Shown here piece after piece: positions 54,235 through 64,000 of a DNA stretch of 64,000 nt (position 1 is its first letter; each line of letters begins with the position of its first letter). The notes under the pieces were generated by a model. It had not been told where the DNA came from. It made no database searches and saw nothing but the letters and a program-made list of their open reading frames with translations. The translations under genes were made by a program, and so were the position numbers. Source of the DNA: Sitta carolinensis (Eukaryota; Chordata; Aves; Passeriformes; Sittidae); assembly GCA_032173965.1 (NCBI GenBank), contig CM063284.1, positions 102,858,410 through 102,922,409 on the forward strand, written 5' to 3'.

Positions 54235-54350
54235 GAAAAAGGAAAAATGAAAACAAAAAAACCCAAAAACTCAAACAAGAACAAAAAACCCCCAAAACAT
54301 AAAAACCCCAAAAACTAAAAAAACCCACAAACAAAAAAACCTGCCAAAAC
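54235..54350 (-). repeat. A/C-rich low-complexity tract (G/T on minus strand)
   Basis: A runs broken by C blocks, the complement of the G/T tracts seen in LAMA1 introns. It lies in the probable ARHGAP28 3' UTR, so it is G/T-rich in the sense of that gene. Confidence 0.9.
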
Positions 54351-56139
54351 AATCAGAAAGTTAAAGAAATAGCTGTTTTTAAAAAAAGAAAGTGGCAAAT
54401 TTTTTATCAAGAAGATAAGAAAGAAGACAGGATCTGCCCTCTGTAGACACTATTGTTGCTGGTAAAGTTCTGATTCAATGTTGATTTCTTTCACTGGCCA
54501 CTAACAATGAAAGTTAACTACCAGAGAATATAATTAACTTGACACATTTTAAAGGCTCTGCTTCTGGTCCAGATGCTCATTGAGCAGCTTCAGCAGAGCA
54601 TCACAAGTTACAGGCTTTCTCTGCAGGACAGCAGAGATTTTATGTTCACCTGGAGGACTTGGTTCAGAATGCTTTTAAATTGCTATGTAATAAACAGAGT
54701 TTCTGCCTTACTCCTCTGTCCAGATCAGGAACAAAAATCATCGCTTGGGCTGGGGGTGGTTTCGTTGTGCAACATCATCATCTAATGATGGGGTCATTGC
54801 AGTGCAGTTGAAGGCCTTGGTTCCCACTTAATGCATATGACACAGATGAAAAAAATACTTGCTCTTTTCCAGAGCTTTATGATTTTCCTACTCAACAAAC
54901 CACTTTTAGCTCAGCATAGCCCAAAGTGAGATGACTGGGTGAAGAACATCGCTTGCTCTTGTGGCTAGCTCCAAACCAGAAATCCTGACATTCCCAGTGC
55001 AGTTGCGATCCACTATTCTCTTGTGTGTTTACTTACATTGCATGCCAGCTGCAATTTGTTAAGCATTTGTAAAACCCCCAGCACAACTGGGCCTAGATTG
55101 GCTATGGTTTTAAAACCTAATGTGTAAATTATTAATTCCCTTCTCTCATTGGAAGCCCTGTTTCTTCTCCATGCTGTATAATACAAGATCTGAACAAAGA
55201 TCTCTCTTGTCGATGCAGCTGAAGAGTATAAAAATTGCTAACATATTAAAGCTAAAATAAACAAAAGGAATTAGGTTACAAATTAGAAACTATAATGTTT
55301 AACAAAAAAGGTGATGACTGTAAGTGGCACCATTAACACGTCTCATAGTCTGGCATTACACAGATTTAATTCTGAGAGTATCAAATAAAAGGCAGAACTA
55401 GGGGCGTATGCCCCTTCTCACCTAGACTTTGTCTCCTGAAACTTGTGTGACAGGGTAAGGGAGGGGAGAGTGGTTTGTGGCATTGGAATTGCACACAGCT
55501 GAGGGATCCAGACAGATGATTTTGAAGGACTGGTAGTGAGATATACAGTGGTACGTACAGCTGTCCATAGTTTCTCCTCCTGCCTCCCTCCCCCAGTATC
55601 AGGTACTCATGAGGAGTGACTGAGAGACACAAGTATTGCAGTAACACACACTCTATGAGTTTACTTTCAGGAGAAGGGTTAGGTTTTCACACAGCTGTCT
55701 TGGAATTGCTGCATGTTGAGCTCCCACCTTCCATGCCTGACAGACACCTTCCCTTCTCCAGTGTCTCTGTCATGCTTCTGTGTTACGCTGTGGTCAGTAG
55801 TGTTTCATACATCTGATGCCACTGCATTATTTCCAAAAACTTCTAACACCAGGTCAGGAAATGAACACCGTACCTTGGTCTGCCCTCCTCACCGCCTCAC
55901 CTCCTGGACCAACTGGCACATGTGTAATCCATACGAAAGCGTAACTAATGTGATATTTTTCTGATGGTTTGGAAGCTGGAATACCAAAGTACTATGTGCT
56001 GACCATCTGTTGGACAGTACAGTAGGAAGGACTGATGTTCCGTAGCTACCATTTTGCTTTGTCTCTGCAAGAGCTGCTTAAAATGACAGACATCACTCTT
56101 GTCCATTTGGATTTGTCCAGTATACTGCTGCCTTCTGCT

Positions 56140-56231
56140 TCAGCTGGCTTTTGGTTTTATCACCCATTCTGCCTGAGGATTTGCACGGTAGACATCTAGC
56201 ATGAACGCATCTGGATCCAAACAATGCTGAC
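56140..56231 (-). CDS. ARHGAP28: ARHGAP28 last coding exon and stop codon
   Basis: 92 bases including TGA at 56142-56140; acceptor TTCCTTTTCAG (minus strand). It encodes QHCLDPDAFMLDVYRANPQA then EWVIKPKAS, the conserved C-terminus of ARHGAP28/ARHGAP18. Confidence 0.92.
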
Positions 56232-59200
56232 CTGAAAAGGAAATTGTTAGCCATGAATCATGGGATGTTCTGAACACACAGGGACAGAGCTGTGTTAAAA
56301 CGTCCTTGAACATTTCTCTGACTTGCACACAGCAAGCCTAGTTTGGTGTGTCCCTCCAGCTAACATCTTGCCTTGACACAGAGAGGACCTTTGGTAAATT
56401 TACCAGTTATTTTACTCTGTGACAGTCATGAATTCACTGTCACTTCCAGGCAGGATATCCTGCATTACACTGAGTAACGGACAAGACATTTAGTCAAACA
56501 GTGAATATGGTCCCTTTAGAAGCATCAACAACACTGTTAGTATAAGTGCTACAGTATGGGGAGGGGGGGGTTATTTCTTTGGACTTACTGAGCGGGAATT
56601 ACAAGTCTCTGACTTCTACACTATTTTAAAATACATATTCAGAGCTGAAAAAGTAGCTCTGTAAACAATGTGTTCCCATACAGTGGGATATTGTAAAGAA
56701 ATGCAGGGACTCCTCTAACAAGGTTTTTGGGTGTTGTCAATTTGCTGGTTAAGAAAACCAAAAAAGCTCTGCTCTCTGTTCCATTAGCTGGTGACTGGGA
56801 AGTTGTGGCTGCCTTTGCCAGAATGAGGATTTTGTGCCTCTTAGTTGAGTAATAAGGCAATAAATTCGAGAGTTAAGTTGATTTGTTGGACTATATTGCA
56901 TTTACATGGGGTAATGAAGTCATTTCACTGGTGAGGTTACTTTGCTGTGACACAAGATTATGGTAACATTTTTATATGGTTACTTATGAGGTCACTGGGG
57001 TCCTAATGATTTTATTCAAGTGAAAGTAATATAAATGAATTAATGCACGGTCAGTGGAATAAGGTACCCTGAAGCACCTAGAACTACAAAAATGACTTTA
57101 AATGAAAAGGCAAATTAAATGTCCCAATGTTTTGGAAGACCGTGGTAGGAATATTTGGGATTGTTTCACAATGCCTTTAGGATCTTTGATCTGTTTTAGC
57201 ATTAGCTGGTCATCCTGTTTGGACAGGCAAAACAAATCACTAATCCAATTTAGTTTTGTATTATCATCAGTAATAAAGACTGGTTCCTGATTGCTGCTGA
57301 AGTAAGTCTATGATGTTTTGTAATAACTTTACGGAAACTCTTTAGAGCTGAATGTAGAAGAAATAAGGGGTAATCTAATCAGATAATTCACAACTGACTC
57401 CAACACAGCATCCAGAATTTTCTTATGAACAGAGAATGGAGAGAACCAGGATTGTGTAATATTAAATTAAAATATGCTTTTTGACCTTTAGGCCAGAAAC
57501 TTTTGGGGCAAGCCACTGTTGTTGCTATTCTAAAACAGTTCTAAAACACTGAAACAGAAGAAGACAAAAGCCCTATTGCAAGGAATTTGAACTAAGTAAA
57601 GCACACAAATTAGTGTGACTATAGAATATGTGCAAGGGCTGAATTTACAATTCCGTGGGTTTTTAATTGCGGGAGGTTAGCACTTACAGTGCTAATACAG
57701 TAAGAAAGAAAGAGGTCTTGGGAAAAGGCTTGACAGCAAGGTGGAGTGTGCTTGCAAGAAGAAGACTAAGGATCCCTTAACCATGGAAAAATGCTCAGCA
57801 GAATGAGAGAGGTAAGCAAAAGGTCAGAAGAATTTGGCAAGACTGTAAGAAGTGCTGCTGAGATCCAGCCGTGGGGTTCATTCTCTCCTGTGGGGTGCCC
57901 CTCCTGTCACTCTGGAGTTGGAATAAATAATAGCATTGATTCTAAAAGCTTTTGAGTCAGGCTCCTTTCCTCCAAATGGTCTGGAGGGTAGGAGAGACCC
58001 AGCTGTGTCAAAATAATGCTGCCCTGAGGTGTGTTAGGAGGTTAAGGACGTTCAGAATTAATTTTCAAAATTGAGACCTACCTATATTTCCTCCAATTTC
58101 ATGTAAACTTTGGATCTGGCCTCCCACATTCTGCGAGGATCCATGGCTAGGATGGAAAAAAACCTTTCAGTTTGTCTTTCTGTGATAACCACTGCCTTAT
58201 CACCCATCATCTGTAGTAAACTAAAGCTTGATATTTTTTCCCCTGTGAACTGCCTTAACAAAACCAACAATTTCTACCAAATGGACCACTGCAGAATAAT
58301 GAATCTGCTACAGAGGTAGATTACTGCACCACAGTCAACTAAACCTTCTATATTATTTATTTTATATAATTTACTCAAAGAACAGATTTATGTGGTAACA
58401 TGGGAAGACTTTGCAGAAAAGATTTCAGACCAATTTACCGTTTCCCATAACTGTTAATAATTATTACCTTACAGAAATAAAAAAATTCTAGACTTATGGA
58501 CATAGATAAAACAATCCCTTTGGATTCTCTGTATAAGAAAGACTATAAAATATATGTTTAATGTACATTTTTAGTAGAGGTCTACTAAATGAAGGGCAGA
58601 TTAATTCTGTGTAGGAGCCAATTATTAAATAAAATAAGAAGAGTAAGATAAGTGGTTAAAATTTCTCAGACCAACATAACCATTAATTAGAAATTTTAAA
58701 TTAGAAAAAGAGCTCTTGTAACACAATGGATCTTTGAAGAGGGAACAATCTATTAATTTATAGTTCTGACATTGTTGTTCAGGAAAAACAAAATGTTCTG
58801 CTTTACCCACCTGTTTTCACAGTGGAATCGAGCCAGGATGTCTTTGGCTTTTGTTTGGCTGTTGAGTTGAATTGCCATAGAGACTTTTGAATGCAGTGGA
58901 GCATAAACTCTTATCACCCCCTCGGGTATGTCAGACTGCAAGTACGGAGGAAAAGTGACAGCTCCCTAAAACCAATATTCAATAGAGTAAGTCAAAGGCA
59001 AATATTGCTCTAGCTCAATCTGGAAGCAGTTCTGTAACCTCATTTGAGGTTGCTTGAAAAAAAAAATCACTGTACTGCATTCTCCTGGCTATTCAAAAGA
59101 CATTTACAGTCATACAAATACAAATGTGTAGACACAAATCAGATACAACACAGACTCAAACTCTTTGGTAAGTAGCACATAAATGCACACAGGGTAAAGC

Positions 59201-62063
59201 CCTTGAATTGTAACTTTAACTTATTTCTGTTAACATTGGTCAGTAAAACAGCTGCTTCTTTAAAAACATAGAAGTTATTAAGAATATCTGTTCTTCCTTC
59301 TAAAGATGAAATTCTCCTGAGGCATAAAGATCCAGTTCTCTGTTTCTGCTTACGATATCTTCAACTAGATTGAAGCGTGTGTACAGTAAAACATCAAGTA
59401 CCATATGGTTTCTGTTAATTTGAAATTTGACCTTGTGTAGGGTTCAAATGATCATCTATGAAGTTTATGCACTCTTCCATGATTAATGGTGGATAAATCA
59501 ATTAGCAAGGTTTGCATTCCAGTTCTAATCCAGTTAATACCATTCTGACCAGAACACAATAGTCTCTCCAGTCTCTGTCTCTGTGTAATTTAGAACATCT
59601 GAGACCTGGGGATTGCGTTAAGTGCTCTCAACATTAAACTCAGTTATCCAAACAGAGTTTGCCTCTGATTTACCCTTCATATTTCAGCTCCTTGCCATGG
59701 CTACACTCATTTTTATTAGATGTAAAGCAAATTACTCCAATCATTGGACTTGTCTTCCCAAAGGTGCAATGACTTCAGTAAATGACTGTCCTTAGAGAAG
59801 GAGCCTATCTGTGTTTGTCCCAGGCTGAATTTAACTTTGCAGCACAGTAGTCTACACTGTACAAACATCTGTGTCTCCATCTGCAGCACCAATGTATGTC
59901 CTACCCTGCCTAAAATACTTCAGTCAGTGCTGGCAAATTCTTGAGAAAGGTGAATTAGAATGGATTCACTGTTTATACGTAACATTCATCTTTCTACTTT
60001 CCCTATACATTACCTTCTGCATTTTCTCTCTTGTCTCTACTAGGTGGCTCATTCTCTATTTCTCACAACCTTGTGATATTTATTATTCCTTCCTAATTTG
60101 TCTTTTCTTTTGTTCTTCGAGACTGTTCTTCAACAACTATTGAGGCCTTTATCGTTTCCTTGATTACTTCTCTTAAAATTCACTGGTCTTCATTCTTTTA
60201 AACATTCATGGAAGACTGTAAATACTTCCTCTCCAGGTTATTAAAGGTAGTTACTACATGGATAAACTTGTAAGTTGCTATAGGGACTGTGCATGTATTG
60301 CATAGAGACATAACATATTGTTGCCCAAATTGCATGTAAGATAATTTTAGTTGCCTATCAAAGCACCATACCCCAAGTAAGTTTCTAGGCAGTTAATAAA
60401 AGTTAGTGACTTAAAGACCTTGAAAGAAACGTTTTTCTATCAGATTTTCTTAAGTCCAAACTGCTTCTGGAGCCTTGGAAATCCTCAAAAGTATCCACCT
60501 CCCTCCTCCGACTATACAGGGAATAACAACACAATCTACTTCATTAGGCCCTTGACATTTAGAAACAGTTTAAGTGTCTGTTGTAGGCAAAATGAATTTT
60601 CTCTCTGCTAACAAAGTTAGTGCAAAGCTCTAAGAATAAAGCCATCAAGTGGCCTGTACCAGGACATGGATAAATGCAATTAATCCTAATATGGACCATC
60701 CTACTACTCAGCTACAGATCCATGCATTTGTTGAGTATCTACAGATGATTGCTGTCAGGGACAGTCCCCCATATAAGCATTTCTTATGCAACAGGTTAAA
60801 AACCAGCTTGGCAGCTTTGGCTGCTGGAAATCATTCTGCCTTCCTTACCTTTTCTCAATCAATTCCCAAAACTTTGTCTTATCAGAGTGTTGGACTGGGA
60901 AACACACCTTTCAAGATAAGTCTCAAATCTCTTTATTTTGTATAGCAAAATTTCCTCCCCACACCTAGAATCTTTCATGAGATAAAGGAGGGAGGCTGTT
61001 TAAAGCCACCCTTGAAACTTGTATCTTTCTCTCACACCTCTGGTCTCTCAGGTCTCTCCCGATCCATGGTCTTTCTCCTCAGAAGTTTCCTCACTCCTTT
61101 GTCAAACATCAGCTGTCTCTTGCTGTTGTTCATTGCTGCCTCATTCATTTTTCTCACTTGGGAAATGAGGAAGGATGGGACCTAGAGGGAGGAAACCAAA
61201 TCTGAGAATATACAGTATTTTTTCCCCAATGTGATGGGTCTTTAGAAGGGCACCAAATTTTAGGTAGCAGAAAATCTGTTTATTCCTAGAAAATATATGC
61301 AATCAGTAGCTACCCCTAACAACCTCTGGTGAAACTGTAGATCATCTTTCATGCAATATGAAACTTTAAAGTGATGTTTGCAACTACAGGAACTCTATTA
61401 GGAGATAGTCTTTGCAGTCACCATTATACACTCTCTGTTATGAGCAAACAAGCTGAGACTGTCAATATCTTCAGGCCAACTTTCAGAAGCCCAAGAAGTT
61501 TTTCCCATTTTACAGTGGGCTAGACTTTAAACAGACATCTAATCACATTCAAGTTTACACTTATTGCCTACACATCCAGATTAAATAATTCTTCCATGCA
61601 TCACTCTGTATAAACAATGGTGTGGGAGAAGAACTTACAGAAGGCAACTGATGCTAAAATAGATGTCTTAGGTAAGTAAGGTAGCTCTCAATCCAGAAAT
61701 ATCTGTCAGGGTGCCTCATTCTAAATATGGAAGACTCCAGTCAGTTTCCAAAGAAACTGTTTCTCTTTAGAAGGTCAGTTTATTCTGATTTCTGCACATC
61801 TCCTGCATATAGCAAAATACTGTGCTGTAATGGAACCACAAAGAGGGGGAACCAGCACTACTCACTGTCCACAGGATGTCCTGGTACCGGATTAAAAGCC
61901 GCACGATGTGCGCAGTGGTGGCGGCTGCTTGCATTTCTTGTTGGTTTGCACGTTTCCCTTTGTAGATGAAGAGGTTTGGTGCAACAATCATAGACACATT
62001 CCACAAATTCATCTTGTTTTTCCCTTCATTAGCAACCACCTTCTTCAGGAACTGAAGAAAGGC
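56140..62063 (-). CDS. ARHGAP28: ARHGAP28, Rho GTPase-activating protein 28 (last five coding exons)
   Basis: RhoGAP proteins speed GTP hydrolysis by Rho-family GTPases; this member is cytoplasmic and linked to RhoA and the actin cytoskeleton. Exons on the minus strand are 62063-61866, 61181-61038, 58965-58811, 58146-58082 and 56231-56140. They join in phase and give the C-terminal part of the RhoGAP domain with NLWNVSMIVAPNLF, a basic region (RKLLRRKT), then a conserved C-terminal module (PEGVIRVYAPL, HEIGGNIG, HCLDPDAFMLDVYRANPQAE, WVIKPKAS). ARHGAP18 is the close paralogue; ARHGAP28 is preferred because it is the neighbour of LAMA1 in vertebrates. The catalytic arginine finger lies in exons beyond the right edge. 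Confidence 0.9.
58082..58146 (-). CDS. ARHGAP28: ARHGAP28 small exon, C-terminal module
   Basis: 65 bases, entered after two codon bases and leaving one; acceptor TTTTTTTCCATCCTAG, donor GTAGGT (minus strand). With its neighbours it reads SHGSSQNVGGQIQSLHEIGG then NIG. It is too short to stand out alone. It is required to join the 58811 donor to the last exon in frame, and HEIGGNIG is a family motif. Confidence 0.85.
58811..58965 (-). CDS. ARHGAP28: ARHGAP28 exon: C-terminal module, first part
   Basis: 155 bases, phase 0 to 2; acceptor TTGGTTTTAG, donor GTGGGT (minus strand). It encodes GAVTFPPYLQSDIPEGVIRV and HSKVSMAIQLNSQTKAKDIL. An AG at 58932-58931 (minus strand) could be a downstream alternative start, but the upstream site keeps the frame open and in phase. 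Confidence 0.85.
61038..61181 (-). CDS. ARHGAP28: ARHGAP28 exon: end of RhoGAP region, basic segment
   Basis: 144 bases, phase 0 to 0; acceptor CCTCCCTCTAG, donor GTGTGA (minus strand). It encodes VPSFLISQVRKMNEAAMNNS and GVRKLLRRKTMDRERPE. The exact donor is less certain because GTGTGA is a weak match, but it joins in phase to the next exon. Confidence 0.85.
61866..62063 (-). CDS. ARHGAP28: ARHGAP28 exon: RhoGAP domain core
   Basis: 198 bases, phase 0 to 0; acceptor TTTTTTTCCAG, donor GTGAGT (minus strand). It encodes AFLQFLKKVVANEGKNKMNL and WNVSMIVAPNLF. The APNLF block carries the conserved asparagine of RhoGAP domains that contacts the GTPase. It then reads TAHIVRLLIRYQDILWT. Confidence 0.93.
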
Positions 62064-62736
62064 CTGGAAAAAAACTGCATTTGATTAATCTCAGGAAATA
62101 TCTTACATTTGATATGAAGCATCTTCAAATTCAAATGTCTGGCTGCGGTATTTGCACTTGGAGGTGAAATTTAGTGGGTTTTTCATTGTATTTGGATTAT
62201 TCTGATATTTGTTGTTACAACAACCTGTGTCAACCACAGAGGAATAGTTAATGTTATCAAAATACACATTAATAAATTATCTATCACTTAGAGCATAATC
62301 CCAAATTTGCAAGGCAAATACAGTGTCTACACTAAGGCTCTGAATCCTATAGTAGAGGTAAGATGTACACATATTGCAAGGGAATAGTTACTTTCTCCAT
62401 AGATTACCAAGCTGTCCATTTTGATGTATCTGGCCAATGCATTTTATATCACAGTCACTTGGGGTGATTAGTCTCTTTTCAAATCTGCACCAGTCCCACA
62501 TGTAATACAACCTGAAATTTCTGCCAGCAACCTCCTAACTTTTATTCTGGGATAACAAAAGCAAGAAGAGATAAGCAGTTGTTCATTGATGTCACTTCTG
62601 CACATGCTTGGCAGAGTCAAAGGAAATTAATTTATTTTTCTGGGTAGTTTATTCAGAATTTTGCTTGAATGATTAAACAGCACAGACTGCAGCTATGGTT
62701 AGACTTGAGGTCTACCAATGAGCCCTTCGGCAACAT

Positions 62737-63250
62737 TGTTCTGGTTATGGCTGGCATAGAGTTAATTTTCTTCCTTGTATCTGGTACAGGGCTGTGTTTT
62801 GTATTTAGGATAAGAATAATGTTGATAACACACTGATGTTTTAGTTGTTGCTAAGCAGTGTTTACACTTAGTCAAGTGTAATCTTTAGCTTCTCATGCTG
62901 CCCTGCCAGCAAGGTGGCTGGGGCTGCACAAGGAGTTGGGAGGGGACACAGCCTGGAAAGTTGACTCCCAAGGGATATTCCATACTAAATGGCATTGTGC
63001 TCAGTATCTAAACTGTGGGGAAAAATGGTCTGGGCTGACTGCTCAAGAACTGGCTGGGCATCAGTTAGTGAGTGGTGAAAAAATGCATTGTGCATCACTT
63101 GTTTTGTGTGTTCTAATTTATTAATCATTATTATTTTCACATTCATTTCTGTCCTATTGAACTGTTATTGTCTCAACCCATGAATTTTACTTTCTTTTCA
63201 AACTTTCTCATCTATCCCACTGGGAGGAGGGAGGAGTGAAGGAATGGCTG
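62737..63250 (+). mobile_element. Avian ERV solo LTR, copy 1
   Basis: Begins TGTTCTGGTTATGGCTGGCA then TAGAGTTAATTTTCTTCCTT. It contains GTTGATAACACACTGATGTT, GGGAGGGGACACAGCC and TGTCTCAACCCATGAATTTT, which I recognise as an LTR common in bird genomes. No internal viral genes are present. The 3' end runs straight into copy 2. It lies in an ARHGAP28 intron, antisense to that gene. Confidence 0.75.
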
Positions 63251-63833
63251 TGTGGTGGTTTGCTGGCTTTAGATGGGGTAGAGTTAATTTTCTTCACACT
63301 GACTGATATGGGATTATGTTTGGGACTTGTGCTGAACACAGTGTTAATAATATAGATTATTTTTTTGTTATTGCTGAGCAGGACTTGCTTAAAGCCAAGG
63401 CCTTTTCTGCTTTTCATACTGCCACACTGCTGAGGTGCATGAGAAATCAGGAGGAAGCACAGCCAGGACAACTGACCAAAGCAATATTCTAGACCATGTG
63501 ACATCAAGCTCAGCACAAAAATGTGGGAGGAAGATGAAGGAAGGGGGGGGCACTTTTGGAGTGATGGCATTTGTTCTCCCAAGTAACTGTTACATGTGAT
63601 GAAGCCCTGCTTCCCTGGTGATGGCTGAACACCCGTCTGCTCATGGGAAATGATGAGTTCCTTTTTTAATTCAGCTTTCACGAACAGCTTTTGTTTTTCC
63701 TATTAAATTACATTTATCTCAACTCATGAATTTTCCAGCTTTTACCCTTCTTATTCTCTCCCTGATCCCATTGACTGGAGAGTGAGCAAGAAGCTGCATG
63801 GGCTTGGTTGCTGGCAAGGGTTAAACCATTACA
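63251..63833 (+). mobile_element. Avian ERV solo LTR, copy 2
   Basis: About 580 bases with the same plan as copy 1: AGAGTTAATTTTCTTCACAC near the 5' end, a poly(A) signal ATTAAA at 63702-63707, then ATCTCAACTCATGAATTTTC, and a 3' end TTGCTGGCAAGGGTTAAACC followed by ATTACA. This copy keeps its 3' terminus. It is non-coding; the antisense open frame across it is incidental. Confidence 0.78.
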
Positions 63834-64000
63834 GGTATTAGCTGTCTCTTGGTTAAAACCCAAGAAAACGACCCATTAAAACCACTGTCTTTGTACCCTG
63901 ACATAGCAATTAAAACATTTTTACAAACCCAAGAATTACAAAATAGAAACTGTGTTTGAGAAGTTTCAAAAATCTCATTATAGACAAGACAGTGGAGCTG

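Larger units (their letters stand above)
52315..56139 (-). other. ARHGAP28: Probable ARHGAP28 3' UTR
   Basis: Non-coding sequence following the ARHGAP28 stop codon (56142-56140). Between there and 52339 I found no minus-strand AATAAA, so the first canonical signal is at 52339-52334, implying a UTR near 3.8 kb. An A/C-rich low-complexity tract lies at 54235-54350. Extent is inferred; an earlier non-canonical site is possible. Confidence 0.4.
56232..61865 (-). other. ARHGAP28: ARHGAP28 introns inside the window
   Basis: Introns are 61865-61182 (684 bases), 61037-58966 (2,072), 58810-58147 (664) and 58081-56232 (1,850). I recognised no named repeat in them. The stretch 57870-57980 has a vaguely LTR-like look but I cannot support it. 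Confidence 0.7.
62064..64000 (-). other. ARHGAP28: ARHGAP28 intron running off the right edge
   Basis: Upstream of the RhoGAP core exon on the minus strand. It contains the two LTRs (62737-63833); I could not find the preceding RhoGAP exon in 62064-62736 or 63834-64000. Confidence 0.65.

Noticed and set aside
57870..57980. Possible LTR fragment (GGAATAAATAATAGCATTGA region)
   Set aside because: Looks like the end of an LTR with an AATAAA, but I cannot match it to a family or find both ends.
58082..58270. Minus-strand open frame ending ...YMKLEEI
   Set aside because: It overlaps a real ARHGAP28 exon but in the wrong frame; the correct frame gives HEIGGNIG and joins both neighbours.
63208..63681. 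157-residue open frame on the minus strand, the longest of its kind here
   Set aside because: It runs antisense through an LTR, is low in recognisable domains and has no splice or promoter context; an incidental open frame.
1..64000. A new mobile, defence or bacterial-type system
   Set aside because: The whole window is explained by two vertebrate genes, their introns and common avian repeats; I found no unexplained gene cluster.

Overview
This is vertebrate nuclear DNA, almost certainly from a bird. It is AT-rich, with small exons (87-237 bases) in long introns, truncated CR1 LINE tails ending in the avian ...TTCTATGAT terminus, and two abutting avian-type ERV solo LTRs. There is nothing bacterial, and no CRISPR array, operon, tRNA or rRNA that I could see.

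Region 1-51.1 kb (+ strand) is the 3' three quarters of LAMA1, the laminin alpha-1 chain. I traced 48 coding exons from 713 to the stop codon at 50752-50754, checking splice sites and codon phase at every junction. In order they encode: the LE (EGF-like) repeats after L4a, the L4b globular domain, more LE repeats, the coiled-coil domain II/I, and the five C-terminal LG domains. About 2,369 residues are encoded. The count of 48 matches human exons 16-63, so the 5' end of the gene lies upstream of the window. Recognisable functional motifs include IKVAV at the coiled-coil/LG1 junction and the basic [12 protein letters not shown] peptide in LG4.

Region 51.1-52.3 kb is a short intergenic gap between two genes pointing at each other. 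Region 52.3-64 kb (- strand) is the 3' end of ARHGAP28, a Rho GTPase-activating protein: a probable long 3' UTR and the last five coding exons, including the RhoGAP core motif NLWNVSMIVAPNLF. The tail-to-tail LAMA1/ARHGAP28 order is the same as on human chromosome 18p. The two LTRs lie in an ARHGAP28 intron at the right edge.

Points needing a second look: (1) a one-base deficit in an AAA run that breaks the frame of one coiled-coil exon (30309-30490); (2) a tandem duplication at 37214-37479 whose two copies differ only by six one-base homopolymer contractions, a signature of uncorrected long-read assembly that makes (1) likely to be an error too; (3) a GC-AG intron directly after an RQRR furin-type motif in LG3; (4) a near-perfect 20-bp-arm hairpin in an intron; (5) paired in-frame acceptors six bases apart in two paralogous LE exons. 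I found no evidence for a new biological system; the window is an ordinary, well conserved extracellular-matrix gene with a few real curiosities.
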